A stretch of 64,000 bases of DNA from Alphaproteobacteria bacterium (GTDB lineage: Bacteria > Pseudomonadota > Alphaproteobacteria > Kiloniellales > DSM-21159). Both the position numbers and the translations under genes were made by a program. The notes under the pieces were generated by a model, which was not told where the DNA came from, ran no database searches, and was given only the letters and a program-made list of their open reading frames with translations. The stretch covers positions 1 to 64,000 of the forward strand of contig JAUILQ010000014.1 of assembly GCA_030433005.1 (NCBI GenBank). The letters run 5' to 3'. Below, piece by piece: positions 1-6,663 of this stretch (positions are counted from its first letter, which is position 1; the number at the start of each line of letters is the position of its first letter).

Positions 1-161
1 AGCGCGACGGCGCCCGGCGCCAGGCGCACGTCGGCGGGGCGGTGCAGGAAGCCGACCTCCTCGACCAGCACGCCGTCGCGGTCCAGGAACAGGCCGCGCC
101 GCGAGGCCGGCGGCGCCGCGCGCCGGCGCTCGCACCACAGGCCGTCGGCCTGCTCGCTCAC
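1..161 (-). CDS. Partial GmhB-like HAD phosphatase (N-terminus only)
   Basis: This is the N-terminal 53 codons of a minus-strand gene that runs off the left edge. I chose the GTG at 159-161 as the start. The frame reads a short leader and then FLDRDGVL, the DxD phosphatase motif of HAD-IIIA enzymes, followed by EEVGFLHRPADV. That layout is typical of D-glycero-D-manno-heptose-1,7-bisphosphate 7-phosphatase (GmhB), which acts in ADP-heptose synthesis for the LPS inner core. It could also be a histidinol-phosphatase-like HAD protein, since the rest of the gene is missing. It lies 32 nt downstream of the 3-hydroxybutyrate dehydrogenase stop. Confidence 0.6.
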   Translation of the reverse strand, partial: MSEQADGLWCERRRAAPPASRRGLFLDRDGVLVEEVGFLHRPADVRLAPGAVA

Positions 162-193
162 GGTCGCGTCCCCGGACCGGCCGACGCGGCCGC

Positions 194-982
194 CTATTGG
201 GCGGTCCAGCCGCCGTCGATCGACAGCGCGGCGCCGGTGATGCGCTCGGCGGCCGGCGAGCAGAGGAACACGGCGTAGCCGCCGATCTGCTCCGGGGTCA
301 CGGCCTCTGCCGTCGGCATCTTCTCGCCGATCAGGCGGACCCGCGCCTCGTCGCCGCTGATGCCCTCCCGCTCGGCCAGGGCGTCGATCTGCTTCTGGAC
401 CAGCGGCGTCAGCACCCAGCCGGGGCAGATGGCGTTGCAGGTGACGCCGTCGCGCGCCGTCTCCAGCGCCGTCACCTTGGTCATGCCGACGACGCCGTGC
501 TTGGCCGCGACGTAGGCGACCTTCTGGGCCGAGGCGACCAGGCCGTGCGCCGAGGCGATGTTGATGATCCGGCCCCAGCCCTGCCGCTTCATCGCCGGCA
601 GGGCGTAATGCGTGGTGTGGAAGGCGCTCGACAGGTTGATCGCGATGATCGCGTCCCACTTCTCCGGCGGGAAGTCCTCGATCGGCGCGGTATGCTGGAT
701 GCCGGCGTTGTTGACCAGGATGTCGACCCGGCCGAACTCGGCGGCCGCCTTCTCCATCATCGTCGCGATCTCGGCCGGCTTGCTCATGTCGGCGCCGTCG
801 TAGACGACGCGCACGCCGTGCTTCTCGGCCATGGATGTCTTCAGTTTGGCGATCGCGGCCTCGTCGCCGAAGCCGTTGAGCACGACGTTGGCGCCCTGGG
901 CGGCCAGCGCCCAGGCCACGGCTTCGCCGATGCCGCTGGTCGAGCCGGTGACCAGGGCGGTCTTGCCGGAGAGGTCGGTCAT
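194..982 (-). CDS. bdhA: D-3-hydroxybutyrate dehydrogenase (SDR family)
   Basis: A 262-residue short-chain dehydrogenase, full length for the family. The cofactor site TGSTSGIG is near residue 12, followed by NNAG near 92 and the catalytic YVAAK near 155 with the upstream serine (IASAHG). The long SDR core followed by the PTAEAVTPEQIGG region is characteristic of 3-hydroxybutyrate dehydrogenase, which interconverts (R)-3-hydroxybutyrate and acetoacetate with NAD. In alphaproteobacteria this usually serves turnover of polyhydroxybutyrate. No PHB synthase or depolymerase is in the window. Assignment is from sequence pattern. A different 3-hydroxyacid substrate cannot be excluded. Confidence 0.85.
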   Translation of the reverse strand: MTDLSGKTALVTGSTSGIGEAVAWALAAQGANVVLNGFGDEAAIAKLKTSMAEKHGVRVVYDGADMSKPAEIATMMEKAAAEFGRVDILVNNAGIQHTAPIEDFPPEKWDAIIAINLSSAFHTTHYALPAMKRQGWGRIINIASAHGLVASAQKVAYVAAKHGVVGMTKVTALETARDGVTCNAICPGWVLTPLVQKQIDALAEREGISGDEARVRLIGEKMPTAEAVTPEQIGGYAVFLCSPAAERITGAALSIDGGWTAQ

Positions 983-1091
983 GGTCAGGATCCCGTCAGA
1001 TTCGGTGGTGGGGCGGATTGGCCGACAATCTGGCGATTAACCGACGGCCCCGCCAGCCCGAAGACCGCGATCGAGAAGGGGACGCGACGAG

Positions 1092-1295
1092 ATGCCGGTG
1101 TGGCTGGCCTGGAGCATCGTGATCGGCGGTTGGCTGCTGCCGCTGCTGCAGGTCGCGGCCTCGCCGGCGAGCGGCCCCTGGGCGCCGCCGCCGGGCAGCC
1201 GCTGCCCCTTCGGCCCGCGCGTCGGCTGGCTGGTCATCGTGCTGGTCGCCGGGCCGCTCGGCTGGCTGCTCTACATGAGGCGCCGGCGGGCGTGA
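1092..1295 (+). CDS. Small two-helix membrane protein, hypothetical
   Basis: A 67-residue reading frame with a purine-rich stretch (gaagggg) about 9 nt before its ATG. It has two hydrophobic segments, roughly residues 3-22 and 45-62, separated by a proline/glycine-rich loop with one cysteine, and ends in a run of arginines. The positive-inside pattern and the strong hairpin immediately after the stop support a real gene. I do not recognise a family. Its short length in GC-rich DNA leaves some chance that it is not expressed. Confidence 0.45.
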   Translation: MPVWLAWSIVIGGWLLPLLQVAASPASGPWAPPPGSRCPFGPRVGWLVIVLVAGPLGWLLYMRRRRA

Positions 1296-1319
1296 GGGGA
1301 CGGACTCGCGCTTGTGCGC

Positions 1320-1410
1320 GGTCTCGGCACCGGCCCGCTCCCCCACCCCGCCACCCACGACAGTATCCTGAATGGGTGGCGGGGTGGGGGAGCGGGCCGG
1401 TGCCGAGACC
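1320..1410. repeat. Perfect 38-bp inverted repeat, probable bidirectional terminator
   Basis: The left arm is 1320-1357 and the right arm 1373-1410. The arms are exact reverse complements over 38 bp, with a 15-nt AT-containing loop. They sit between two convergent small genes (ends at 1295 and 1421). The arms are GC-rich (GGTCTCGGCACCGG...). No T-run follows on either side, so intrinsic termination would depend on the stem alone. A small transposable palindrome is an alternative. Confidence 0.75.
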
Positions 1411-1420
1411 TCGGGGTCCC

Positions 1421-1603
1421 TCAGCGCTTGAACAGCGAATCGGCGGCCGCCTTGTAGTCGGTCTTGCCGGCGATCTTGGCGCGCACCCGCTCGGCCTCGG
1501 CCTCGAGCTCGGCCAGATAGTCCTGCAGCTCCTCGACGCCCATCAGGTCCAGGTCCTTGGGCTTGGCGATCGCCTTGCGCGGTTCGAGGTCCATCGGGTC
1601 CAT
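1421..1603 (-). CDS. DUF1192 family small protein
   Basis: A 60-residue protein beginning MDPMDLEPRK with a central LDLMGVEELQDYLAELEAEAERVRAKI-type helix and a C-terminal SLFKR. This is the usual size and pattern of the alphaproteobacterial DUF1192 proteins, which are short, acidic and predicted coiled coil. Function is unknown. In many alphaproteobacteria the gene lies beside an NAD(P)H-quinone oxidoreductase, as it does here (divergent, next gene at 1677), which supports the call. Nothing in the sequence suggests secretion or a membrane segment. Confidence 0.75.
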   Translation of the reverse strand: MDPMDLEPRKAIAKPKDLDLMGVEELQDYLAELEAEAERVRAKIAGKTDYKAAADSLFKR

Positions 1604-1676
1604 TGCGCCACTCCTGTCTCGCGCCGTTAGTCCGCTTCATACTAGACGGTGAGCCCGCCAGCGAAAGGAGAGCCTC

Positions 1677-2672
1677 GTGACCGAGTCCCCGCCCGAATCG
1701 ATGACCGCCATCGAGATCGCCGAGCCTGGCGGGCCCGAGGTGCTGAAGCCGGGGCGCCGGCCGGTCCCGCGACCCGCGCCGGGCGAGGTGCTGATCCGCG
1801 TCGCCGCCGCCGGGGTCAACCGGCCCGACGTGCTGCAGCGCAAGGGCGCCTACCCGCCGCCGCCCGGCGCCTCGGACATTCCCGGCCTGGAGCTGGCCGG
1901 CGAGGTCGTCGGCCTGGGCGCCGGCGTCGAGACCTGGCAGGCCGGGGACAAGCTCTGCGCCCTGGTCGCCGGCGGCGGCTACGCCGAGTACGCCGTGGCG
2001 CCGGCGGCCCAGTGCCTGCCGCAGCCGCAGGGCCTGACGCCGCTCGAGGCGGCGGCCCTGCCCGAGACCTGCTTCACGGTCTGGAGCAACGTCTTCGACC
2101 GCGGCGGCCTGAAGGCCGGCGAGCGCTTCCTGGTGCACGGCGGCTCCAGCGGCATCGGCACGGCCGCGATCCAGTTGGCCCGCGCCTTCGGCGCCCGCGT
2201 GTTCGCCACGGCCGGCAGCGCCGAGAAGTGCAGGGTCTGCGAGGAACTCGGCGCCGAGCGGGCCATCGACTATCGCGAGGAAGACTTCGTCGCGGTCGTG
2301 AAGGAGGCCGCCGGCGGCTGCGACCTGATCCTCGACATGGTCGGCGGCGCCTACATTGCGCGCGACGTCGATCTGCTGTCGCCCGACGGCCGGCTGGTGT
2401 TCATCGCCTTCCTGGGCGGGCCCAAGGCCGAGCTGGACTTCCTGCCCGTCATGGTCAAGCGGCTGACGCTGACCGGCTCGACGCTGCGCGCCCGCGACGT
2501 CGCCTTCAAGGCGGCGATCGCCGCCAGCCTGCAGGCCCGCGTCTGGCCGCTGATCGAGGCTGGCCAGGTCCGCCCCGTGATCCACCGCAGCTTCCCGCTG
2601 GCCGAGGCCGCCCAGGCCCATGCCCTGATGGAATCGAGCCAGCACATCGGCAAGATCGTGCTGACCGTGTGA
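1677..2672 (+). CDS. NAD(P)H quinone oxidoreductase, zinc-independent MDR family (PIG3-like)
   Basis: A 331-residue medium-chain reductase. I took the GTG at 1677 because GAAAGGAG lies 7 nt upstream at 1662-1669. An ATG at 1701 (MTAIEIAEPGG) is the alternative. The N-terminal GroES-like fold contains AAGVNRPDVLQRKGAYPPPPG, diagnostic of the PIG3/zeta-crystallin group. The Rossmann motif is HGGSSGIGTAAIQLA near residue 150. Zinc-ligand residues of alcohol dehydrogenases are absent. The likely role is NADPH-dependent one- or two-electron quinone reduction in the cytosol. The natural substrate is not deducible. Confidence 0.82.
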   Translation: MTESPPESMTAIEIAEPGGPEVLKPGRRPVPRPAPGEVLIRVAAAGVNRPDVLQRKGAYPPPPGASDIPGLELAGEVVGLGAGVETWQAGDKLCALVAGGGYAEYAVAPAAQCLPQPQGLTPLEAAALPETCFTVWSNVFDRGGLKAGERFLVHGGSSGIGTAAIQLARAFGARVFATAGSAEKCRVCEELGAERAIDYREEDFVAVVKEAAGGCDLILDMVGGAYIARDVDLLSPDGRLVFIAFLGGPKAELDFLPVMVKRLTLTGSTLRARDVAFKAAIAASLQARVWPLIEAGQVRPVIHRSFPLAEAAQAHALMESSQHIGKIVLTV

Positions 2673-2723
2673 GGGCGGGCGGCACGATGGCTGCCGGCCC
2701 GCTCTTCCGCCCTCCCCGTTCGC

Positions 2724-2756
2724 CGTCATCCCCGCCTGCGCGGGGACGACGATGGG
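2724..2756. repeat. REP-like palindrome
   Basis: The core is CGTCATCCCCGCCTGCGCGG followed by GGACGACG. CCCCGC and GCGGGG pair around a 4-nt loop. It shares the CGTCATyCCCGC...GCGGGrA layout with the elements at 12394-12421 and 47250-47357, so it belongs to one dispersed intergenic family. It lies between two convergent genes. Confidence 0.65.
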
Positions 2757-2765
2757 AGAAGCGAA

Positions 2766-2781
2766 AAGCGCTCGGGCGCTT
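2766..2781. terminator. Short hairpin between convergent genes
   Basis: AAGCGC and GCGCTT pair perfectly around TCGG. Together with the adjacent REP palindrome it separates the quinone oxidoreductase (ends 2672) from the convergent dehydrogenase (ends 2814). There is no U-tract, so the terminator role is inferred from position. Confidence 0.4.
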
Positions 2782-2813
2782 CGACCTGCTTCGCGAGCGG
2801 GAGAGGCCGCGCC

Positions 2814-3572
2814 TCACTGCATGCGCATGCCGCCGTCGAGGCGGATGGTGTCGTTGCTCATCATCGGGCTGCCGACGATGGTCATGACCAGCGAGGCGAA
2901 CTCGGCGGGCGTGCCGAAGCGCTTGGGGAAAGGAGTCTGCTGGGCCAGGTTGTCCTGGACCTCCTGGGGCATGTTGAGCAGCAGCGGCGTGCCGATCAGG
3001 CCCGGCGCGATGGTCATGACGCGCACGCCGAAGCGCGCCAGCTCGCGCGCCGCCGGGGTCATCATGCCGATGATGCCGGCCTTGGAGGCGGCGTAGGCGG
3101 CCTGGCCGACCTGGCCCTCGAAGGCGGCGATCGAGGCGGTCGAGACGATGACGCCGCGCTCGCCGTCCGCGTTGAGCGGCTCGGCGCCGGTCATGTCCGC
3201 GGCGGCCAGGCGCAGCAGGTTGAAGCTGCCGATCAGGTTGACGTCGATGACCTTCTTGAAGGCCTCGAGCGGCATCGCGCCTTCCTTGCCGACGATGCGC
3301 TTGGCCGGGGCGATGCCGGCGCAGTTGACCAGCACGCGGCAGGGGCCGTGGGCCTCGCGCGCCTTGGCGACGCAGGCCTCGGCGGCGGCGGCGTCCGAGA
3401 CGTCGCAGGCCAGGCCCAGGCCGCCGATCTCCTTGGCCACGGCCTCGGCCGCCTCGCCGTTGAGGTCGAGCAGCGTGACCTTGGCGCCGGCGGCCGCCAG
3501 CGTGCGGCCGACCTCGGCGCCCATACCCGACCCGCCGCCGGTGACGATCGCTCCCAAGCCCTTGACGTCCAT
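2814..3572 (-). CDS. SDR dehydrogenase, HSD17B10 / type-2 3-hydroxyacyl-CoA dehydrogenase-like
   Basis: A 252-residue classical SDR. The sequence shows TGGGSGMG near residue 11, NCAG near 88, the catalytic serine region VSTAS and YAASK near 162. It ends in the GTPAEFASLV...RLDGGMRMQ tail typical of 3-hydroxyacyl-CoA dehydrogenase type II/HSD10 homologues. These oxidise L-3-hydroxyacyl-CoA (often branched short chain) with NAD in isoleucine or fatty-acid catabolism. The gene stands alone, so context does not refine the substrate. A sigma70-like promoter lies at 3611-3639 just upstream. Confidence 0.78.
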   Translation of the reverse strand: MDVKGLGAIVTGGGSGMGAEVGRTLAAAGAKVTLLDLNGEAAEAVAKEIGGLGLACDVSDAAAAEACVAKAREAHGPCRVLVNCAGIAPAKRIVGKEGAMPLEAFKKVIDVNLIGSFNLLRLAAADMTGAEPLNADGERGVIVSTASIAAFEGQVGQAAYAASKAGIIGMMTPAARELARFGVRVMTIAPGLIGTPLLLNMPQEVQDNLAQQTPFPKRFGTPAEFASLVMTIVGSPMMSNDTIRLDGGMRMQ

Positions 3573-3610
3573 GACCGCTGCTCCTCGTTCTCTGTCGAAT
3601 AGGCGGGCGG

Positions 3611-3639
3611 GATATAGCAGAGCGGCCCGGCGCCGTGAA
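3611..3639 (-). promoter_or_regulatory. Sigma70-like promoter for the SDR gene
   Basis: Read on the minus strand: TTCACG (3639-3634), a 17-nt spacer, then TATATC (3616-3611), about 40 nt before the start codon at 3572. Spacing is optimal and the -10 is AT-rich in GC-rich surroundings. Confidence 0.5.
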
Positions 3640-3652
3640 CGCGGAGAATCCC

Positions 3653-4609
3653 CTAGCGGCGCGGCGGAAACACAAGGTTGAGCGCGTCGGGCAGCACGCG
3701 GATCGAGGCCGGCAGCGAGGCGATGATGTCGCCGTCGCCCTGGATCGGGTCCTCCGGCGGTCCCTGGATCGAGATCTGGCGGCCGGTGACGATGCGGTAG
3801 TCGGACAGCCGGGGCAGCACGCCCAGCAGCATCGCCGCGGCATACTTGACGGCGTGCAGCCGGCCGGCCTTCTCGAACAGGCAGACCTCCAGGCTCGGCT
3901 CGGTCATCAGCGCGTCGGGCGCCAGGACGTAGCGGCCGCCGTAGTAGTGCGCGTTGCAGGCGACGGCCGAGGCGGCGTCGAAGACGGCGCCGTCGATCGT
4001 CACCCGGTAGGGCGGGAACTGGTAGACGCCGAGCTGGCGCAGCGTCTGCCAGACGTAGACCAGCTTGCCGATGCGCTTCTTCAGGCGGCTGTCGATGCGT
4101 GCGACGACATGGGCGTCGAAGCCGACGCCGGCCATCAGGCAGAAGGCCCGCCCGTTGGAGTCGCCGAGCGCCACCGGTCGCGCGACGCCCTCGACGATCG
4201 TCCGGGCGACCGTCGCGGGCCGGGTCGAGAGGCCGATCTCGTTGGCCAGCACGTTGGCCGTGCCGAGCGGCAGGATGGCCAGCGGCAGGGTGCGCCCGCC
4301 GGCACGGTTGGCGAGCAGGCCGTTGATCGCCTCGTTGACCGTGCCGTCGCCGCCGGCGACGACCAGGCGATCGCAGTCGTCGGCCCCCAGCGCCGCGGCA
4401 TAGGCCTCGGCGTCGCCGCGCCGGCCGGTCGCCAGCTCCTCGATCTGGGCGCCGGCGTCGTGCAGCCGCTCCAGCACCGCGCCGTAGCGGCGCCAGCGGC
4501 TGCCGCCGGCGGTCGGGTTGTGGATGATCCGCAGGCGCCGCGGCCGGACGGGGGGCGGGTCGGGCGCGGGCCGGGAAGCGGGCGGGGGCGCGGGGAGGTC
4601 TTCGGGCAT
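3653..4609 (-). CDS. Diacylglycerol kinase-family lipid kinase
   Basis: A 318-residue DAGK catalytic-domain protein. RIIHNPTAGG (near residue 27), VAGGDGTVNEAING (near 82) and LPLGTANVLANE (near 112) form the ATP-binding core. A C-terminal beta-domain follows (IQGDGDII, near 290). Members phosphorylate diacylglycerol, sphingoid bases or related lipids at the inner membrane (YegS/DgkB type). It is divergent from the PlcP-like phosphoesterase/GT4 pair and shares its intergenic region. This suggests control of diacylglycerol: the neighbour would make it, the glycosyltransferase would glycosylate it and this kinase would return it to phosphatidate. The pathway role is inference. Confidence 0.8.
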   Translation of the reverse strand: MPEDLPAPPPASRPAPDPPPVRPRRLRIIHNPTAGGSRWRRYGAVLERLHDAGAQIEELATGRRGDAEAYAAALGADDCDRLVVAGGDGTVNEAINGLLANRAGGRTLPLAILPLGTANVLANEIGLSTRPATVARTIVEGVARPVALGDSNGRAFCLMAGVGFDAHVVARIDSRLKKRIGKLVYVWQTLRQLGVYQFPPYRVTIDGAVFDAASAVACNAHYYGGRYVLAPDALMTEPSLEVCLFEKAGRLHAVKYAAAMLLGVLPRLSDYRIVTGRQISIQGPPEDPIQGDGDIIASLPASIRVLPDALNLVFPPRR

Positions 4610-4647
4610 CGGCGCCGATTACTTGCCGCGCCGGACGTGACGGTTGT

Positions 4648-4665
4648 GTTTCACTTGAATGTCGC
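4648..4665 (+). promoter_or_regulatory. Weak Pho-box-like direct repeat upstream of plcP-like gene
   Basis: Two 7-mers, gTTTCAC (4648-4654) and aTGTCGC (4659-4665), have an 11-nt period like the alphaproteobacterial Pho box (CTGTCAT-N4-CTGTCAT). A possible -10, TATTGT (4675-4680), lies 9 nt after it. The match to consensus is only moderate. I looked because PlcP genes are usually PhoB-controlled. Confidence 0.22.
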
Positions 4666-4776
4666 TTTGCTGAATATTGTGCTTTTGGGTGGCGCCGACC
4701 GCGACATCTTGATATAGCTGCTGCCGAAAAGTCCAGGGGGCCGCCGCGGCGGCGATGCGAGAGGCGGGGCGGGCCG

Positions 4777-5646
4777 ATGAGCGCCGGTGTCGAGACCAGG
4801 AGCTACCGCGCGATCTTCCTGTCCGACGTCCATCTCGGCACCCGCGGCTGCAAGGCCGAGTTCCTGCTCGACTTCCTGCGCTTCAACGAGGCCGAGACGA
4901 TCTACCTGGTCGGCGACATCTTCGACGGCTGGCGCCTCAAGAAGTCCTGGTACTGGCCGCAGGCCCACAACGACGTCGTCCAGAAGCTGCTGCGCAAGGC
5001 CCGCAAGGGCACGCGCGTCGTCTACGTGCCGGGCAACCACGACGAGGTCCTGCGCAGCTACACCGGTCACCACTTCGGCGGCGTCGAGGTCGCCGGCGAG
5101 GCGATCCACGAGACGGCCGACGGCCGGCGCATGCTGGTCGTCCACGGCGACGCCTTCGACGGCGTGGTGACCTACGCCAAGTGGCTCGCCCTGCTCGGCG
5201 ACTGGTCCTACAACCTGGCGATCGACGCCAACCACTGGTTCAACCTGCTGCGCCGGCGCCTCGGCTTCGGCTACTGGTCGATGTCGGCCTGGCTGAAGCT
5301 CAAGGTCAAGAACGCCGTGCAGTTCATCGACCAGTACGAGCAGGCGGTCGCCGAGGAGGCGCGCCGGCGCGGCGTCGACGGCGTGATCTGCGGCCACATC
5401 CACCAGGCCGAGCAGCGCATGATCGGCGAAATCCTCTACATCAACGACGGCGACTGGGTGGAGAGCTGCACGGCGCTGGTCGAGCACTTCGACGGCCGCT
5501 TCGAGATCCTGCACTGGGCCGAGCGGCGCAACTTCTCGATGCTCGAGGCGGCGCGCGCGCTGCCCGAGCCGGAGGACGACGAGCTCACGGCCGCGGTGGC
5601 GGCGACCGCGCGGGCGCTCAGACGGAAGCTCGGCGAGGCGGCGTGA
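4777..5646 (+). CDS. plcP: Metallophosphoesterase, PlcP-type phospholipase C / LpxH-like
   Basis: A 289-residue calcineurin-like phosphoesterase. All metal-site motifs are present: SDVHLGTRG (near residue 16), GDIFDGW (near 48), GNHDE (near 86), VHGD (near 122) and GHIH (near 205). Automated annotation often calls this type UDP-2,3-diacylglucosamine diphosphatase (LpxH). The SDVHLG-rGC motif, YWPQaHNDVVQKLLRKARKG and the genomic pairing with a GT4 glycosyltransferase fit better with PlcP. PlcP is the alphaproteobacterial phospholipase C that releases diacylglycerol from phosphatidylcholine or phosphatidylglycerol under phosphate limitation. The next gene overlaps its stop. Which activity it has cannot be settled from sequence alone. 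Confidence 0.72.
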   Translation: MSAGVETRSYRAIFLSDVHLGTRGCKAEFLLDFLRFNEAETIYLVGDIFDGWRLKKSWYWPQAHNDVVQKLLRKARKGTRVVYVPGNHDEVLRSYTGHHFGGVEVAGEAIHETADGRRMLVVHGDAFDGVVTYAKWLALLGDWSYNLAIDANHWFNLLRRRLGFGYWSMSAWLKLKVKNAVQFIDQYEQAVAEEARRRGVDGVICGHIHQAEQRMIGEILYINDGDWVESCTALVEHFDGRFEILHWAERRNFSMLEAARALPEPEDDELTAAVAATARALRRKLGEAA

Positions 5647-6659
5647 TGCGCATCCTGCTCGCCACCGACGCCTGGTTCCCTCAGATCAACGGCGTGGTGC
5701 GCACCCTGAGCAGGGTCGTCGAGGAGCTGCAGGCCCAGGGCCACGAGGTCGAGGTGCTGCACCCCGGGCGCTTCCGGACCGTGCCCTGCCCGACCTACCC
5801 GGAGATCCGCCTGGCGGTGCTGCCGGGCGGCGGCACGCGGCGGCTGCTCGAGGCCTTCCGGCCGGAGGCCGTGCATATCGCCACCGAGGGGCCGATCGGC
5901 TGGGCCCTGCGCAACCTCTGCGTCCGCCGCGGCCTGCCCTTCACGACCAGCTACCACACGCGCTTTCCCGAGTACCTGGCGGCGCGCGCGCCGATCCCGC
6001 TCGCGCTCGGCTACGCGGTGATGCGCCGGTTCCACCGGCCCTCGAGGGGCGTGATGGTCGCCACGCCGACCCTGCGCCGCGAGCTCGAGGGCCGCGGCTT
6101 CCGCAACGTCGCCGACTGGTCGCGCGGCGTCGACACCGATCTCTTCAAGCCGCGCAACGACCCGGCCGTCGACCTGCCGCGCCCGGTCTGCCTCTACGTC
6201 GGCCGCGTCGCCGTGGAGAAGAACCTCGAGGCTTTCCTCAAGCTCGACCTGATTCTCGGCAGCAAGCTTGTGGTCGGCGACGGGCCGCAGCTGGCCGAGC
6301 TGAAGGGGCGCTTTCCCAAGGCCCATTTCGTCGGCGCCAAGCAGGGCGAGGAGCTGGCGCGCCACTACGCCTCGGCCGACGTCTTCGTGTTCCCGAGCCG
6401 CACCGACACCTATGGGCTCGTGATGCTGGAAGCGCTGGCCAGCGGCCTGCCGGTCGCCGCCTTCCCGGTGCCGGGCCCGCTCGATGTCGTCGACGGCCAC
6501 GGCATCGGCGTGCTCGACGAAGATCTCGCCTACGCCGTCGAGCGGGCCCTGGCGATCCCGCCGGAGCGCTGCCGCGCCCATGCCCTCAAGTTCTCCTGGA
6601 AGGCCTGCGCCGAGCAGTTCCTGCGCAACCTGCATCCCTTCCCGGCCACCGCGACCTGA
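5646..6659 (+). CDS. GT4-family glycosyltransferase, Agt-like
   Basis: A 337-residue GT-B glycosyltransferase. The ATG at 5646 overlaps the previous TGA (TGATG), so the two are translationally coupled. It starts MRILLATDAWFPQINGVVRT and continues with TSYHTRFPEY, SRGVDTDLFKP and YVGRVAVEKN. The C-terminal nucleotide-sugar site reads DVFVFPSRTDTYGLVMLEALASGLPV, with the family E-x7-E. The family includes diacylglycerol glucosyl/glucuronosyl transferases (Agt) that replace phospholipids with glycolipids, sulfoquinovosyl transferases and mannosyltransferases. The coupling to a PlcP-like enzyme favours a diacylglycerol acceptor. Donor sugar is unknown. Confidence 0.75.
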   Translation: MRILLATDAWFPQINGVVRTLSRVVEELQAQGHEVEVLHPGRFRTVPCPTYPEIRLAVLPGGGTRRLLEAFRPEAVHIATEGPIGWALRNLCVRRGLPFTTSYHTRFPEYLAARAPIPLALGYAVMRRFHRPSRGVMVATPTLRRELEGRGFRNVADWSRGVDTDLFKPRNDPAVDLPRPVCLYVGRVAVEKNLEAFLKLDLILGSKLVVGDGPQLAELKGRFPKAHFVGAKQGEELARHYASADVFVFPSRTDTYGLVMLEALASGLPVAAFPVPGPLDVVDGHGIGVLDEDLAYAVERALAIPPERCRAHALKFSWKACAEQFLRNLHPFPATAT

Positions 6660-6663
6660 CGGT

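Noticed and set aside
4777-5646. Simple assignment as LpxH of lipid A synthesis
   Set aside because: Motifs are compatible, but gene context (coupled GT4, nearby lipid kinase) and the SDVHLG-rGC/YWPQaHND pattern fit PlcP better. Kept as an alternative in the entry.
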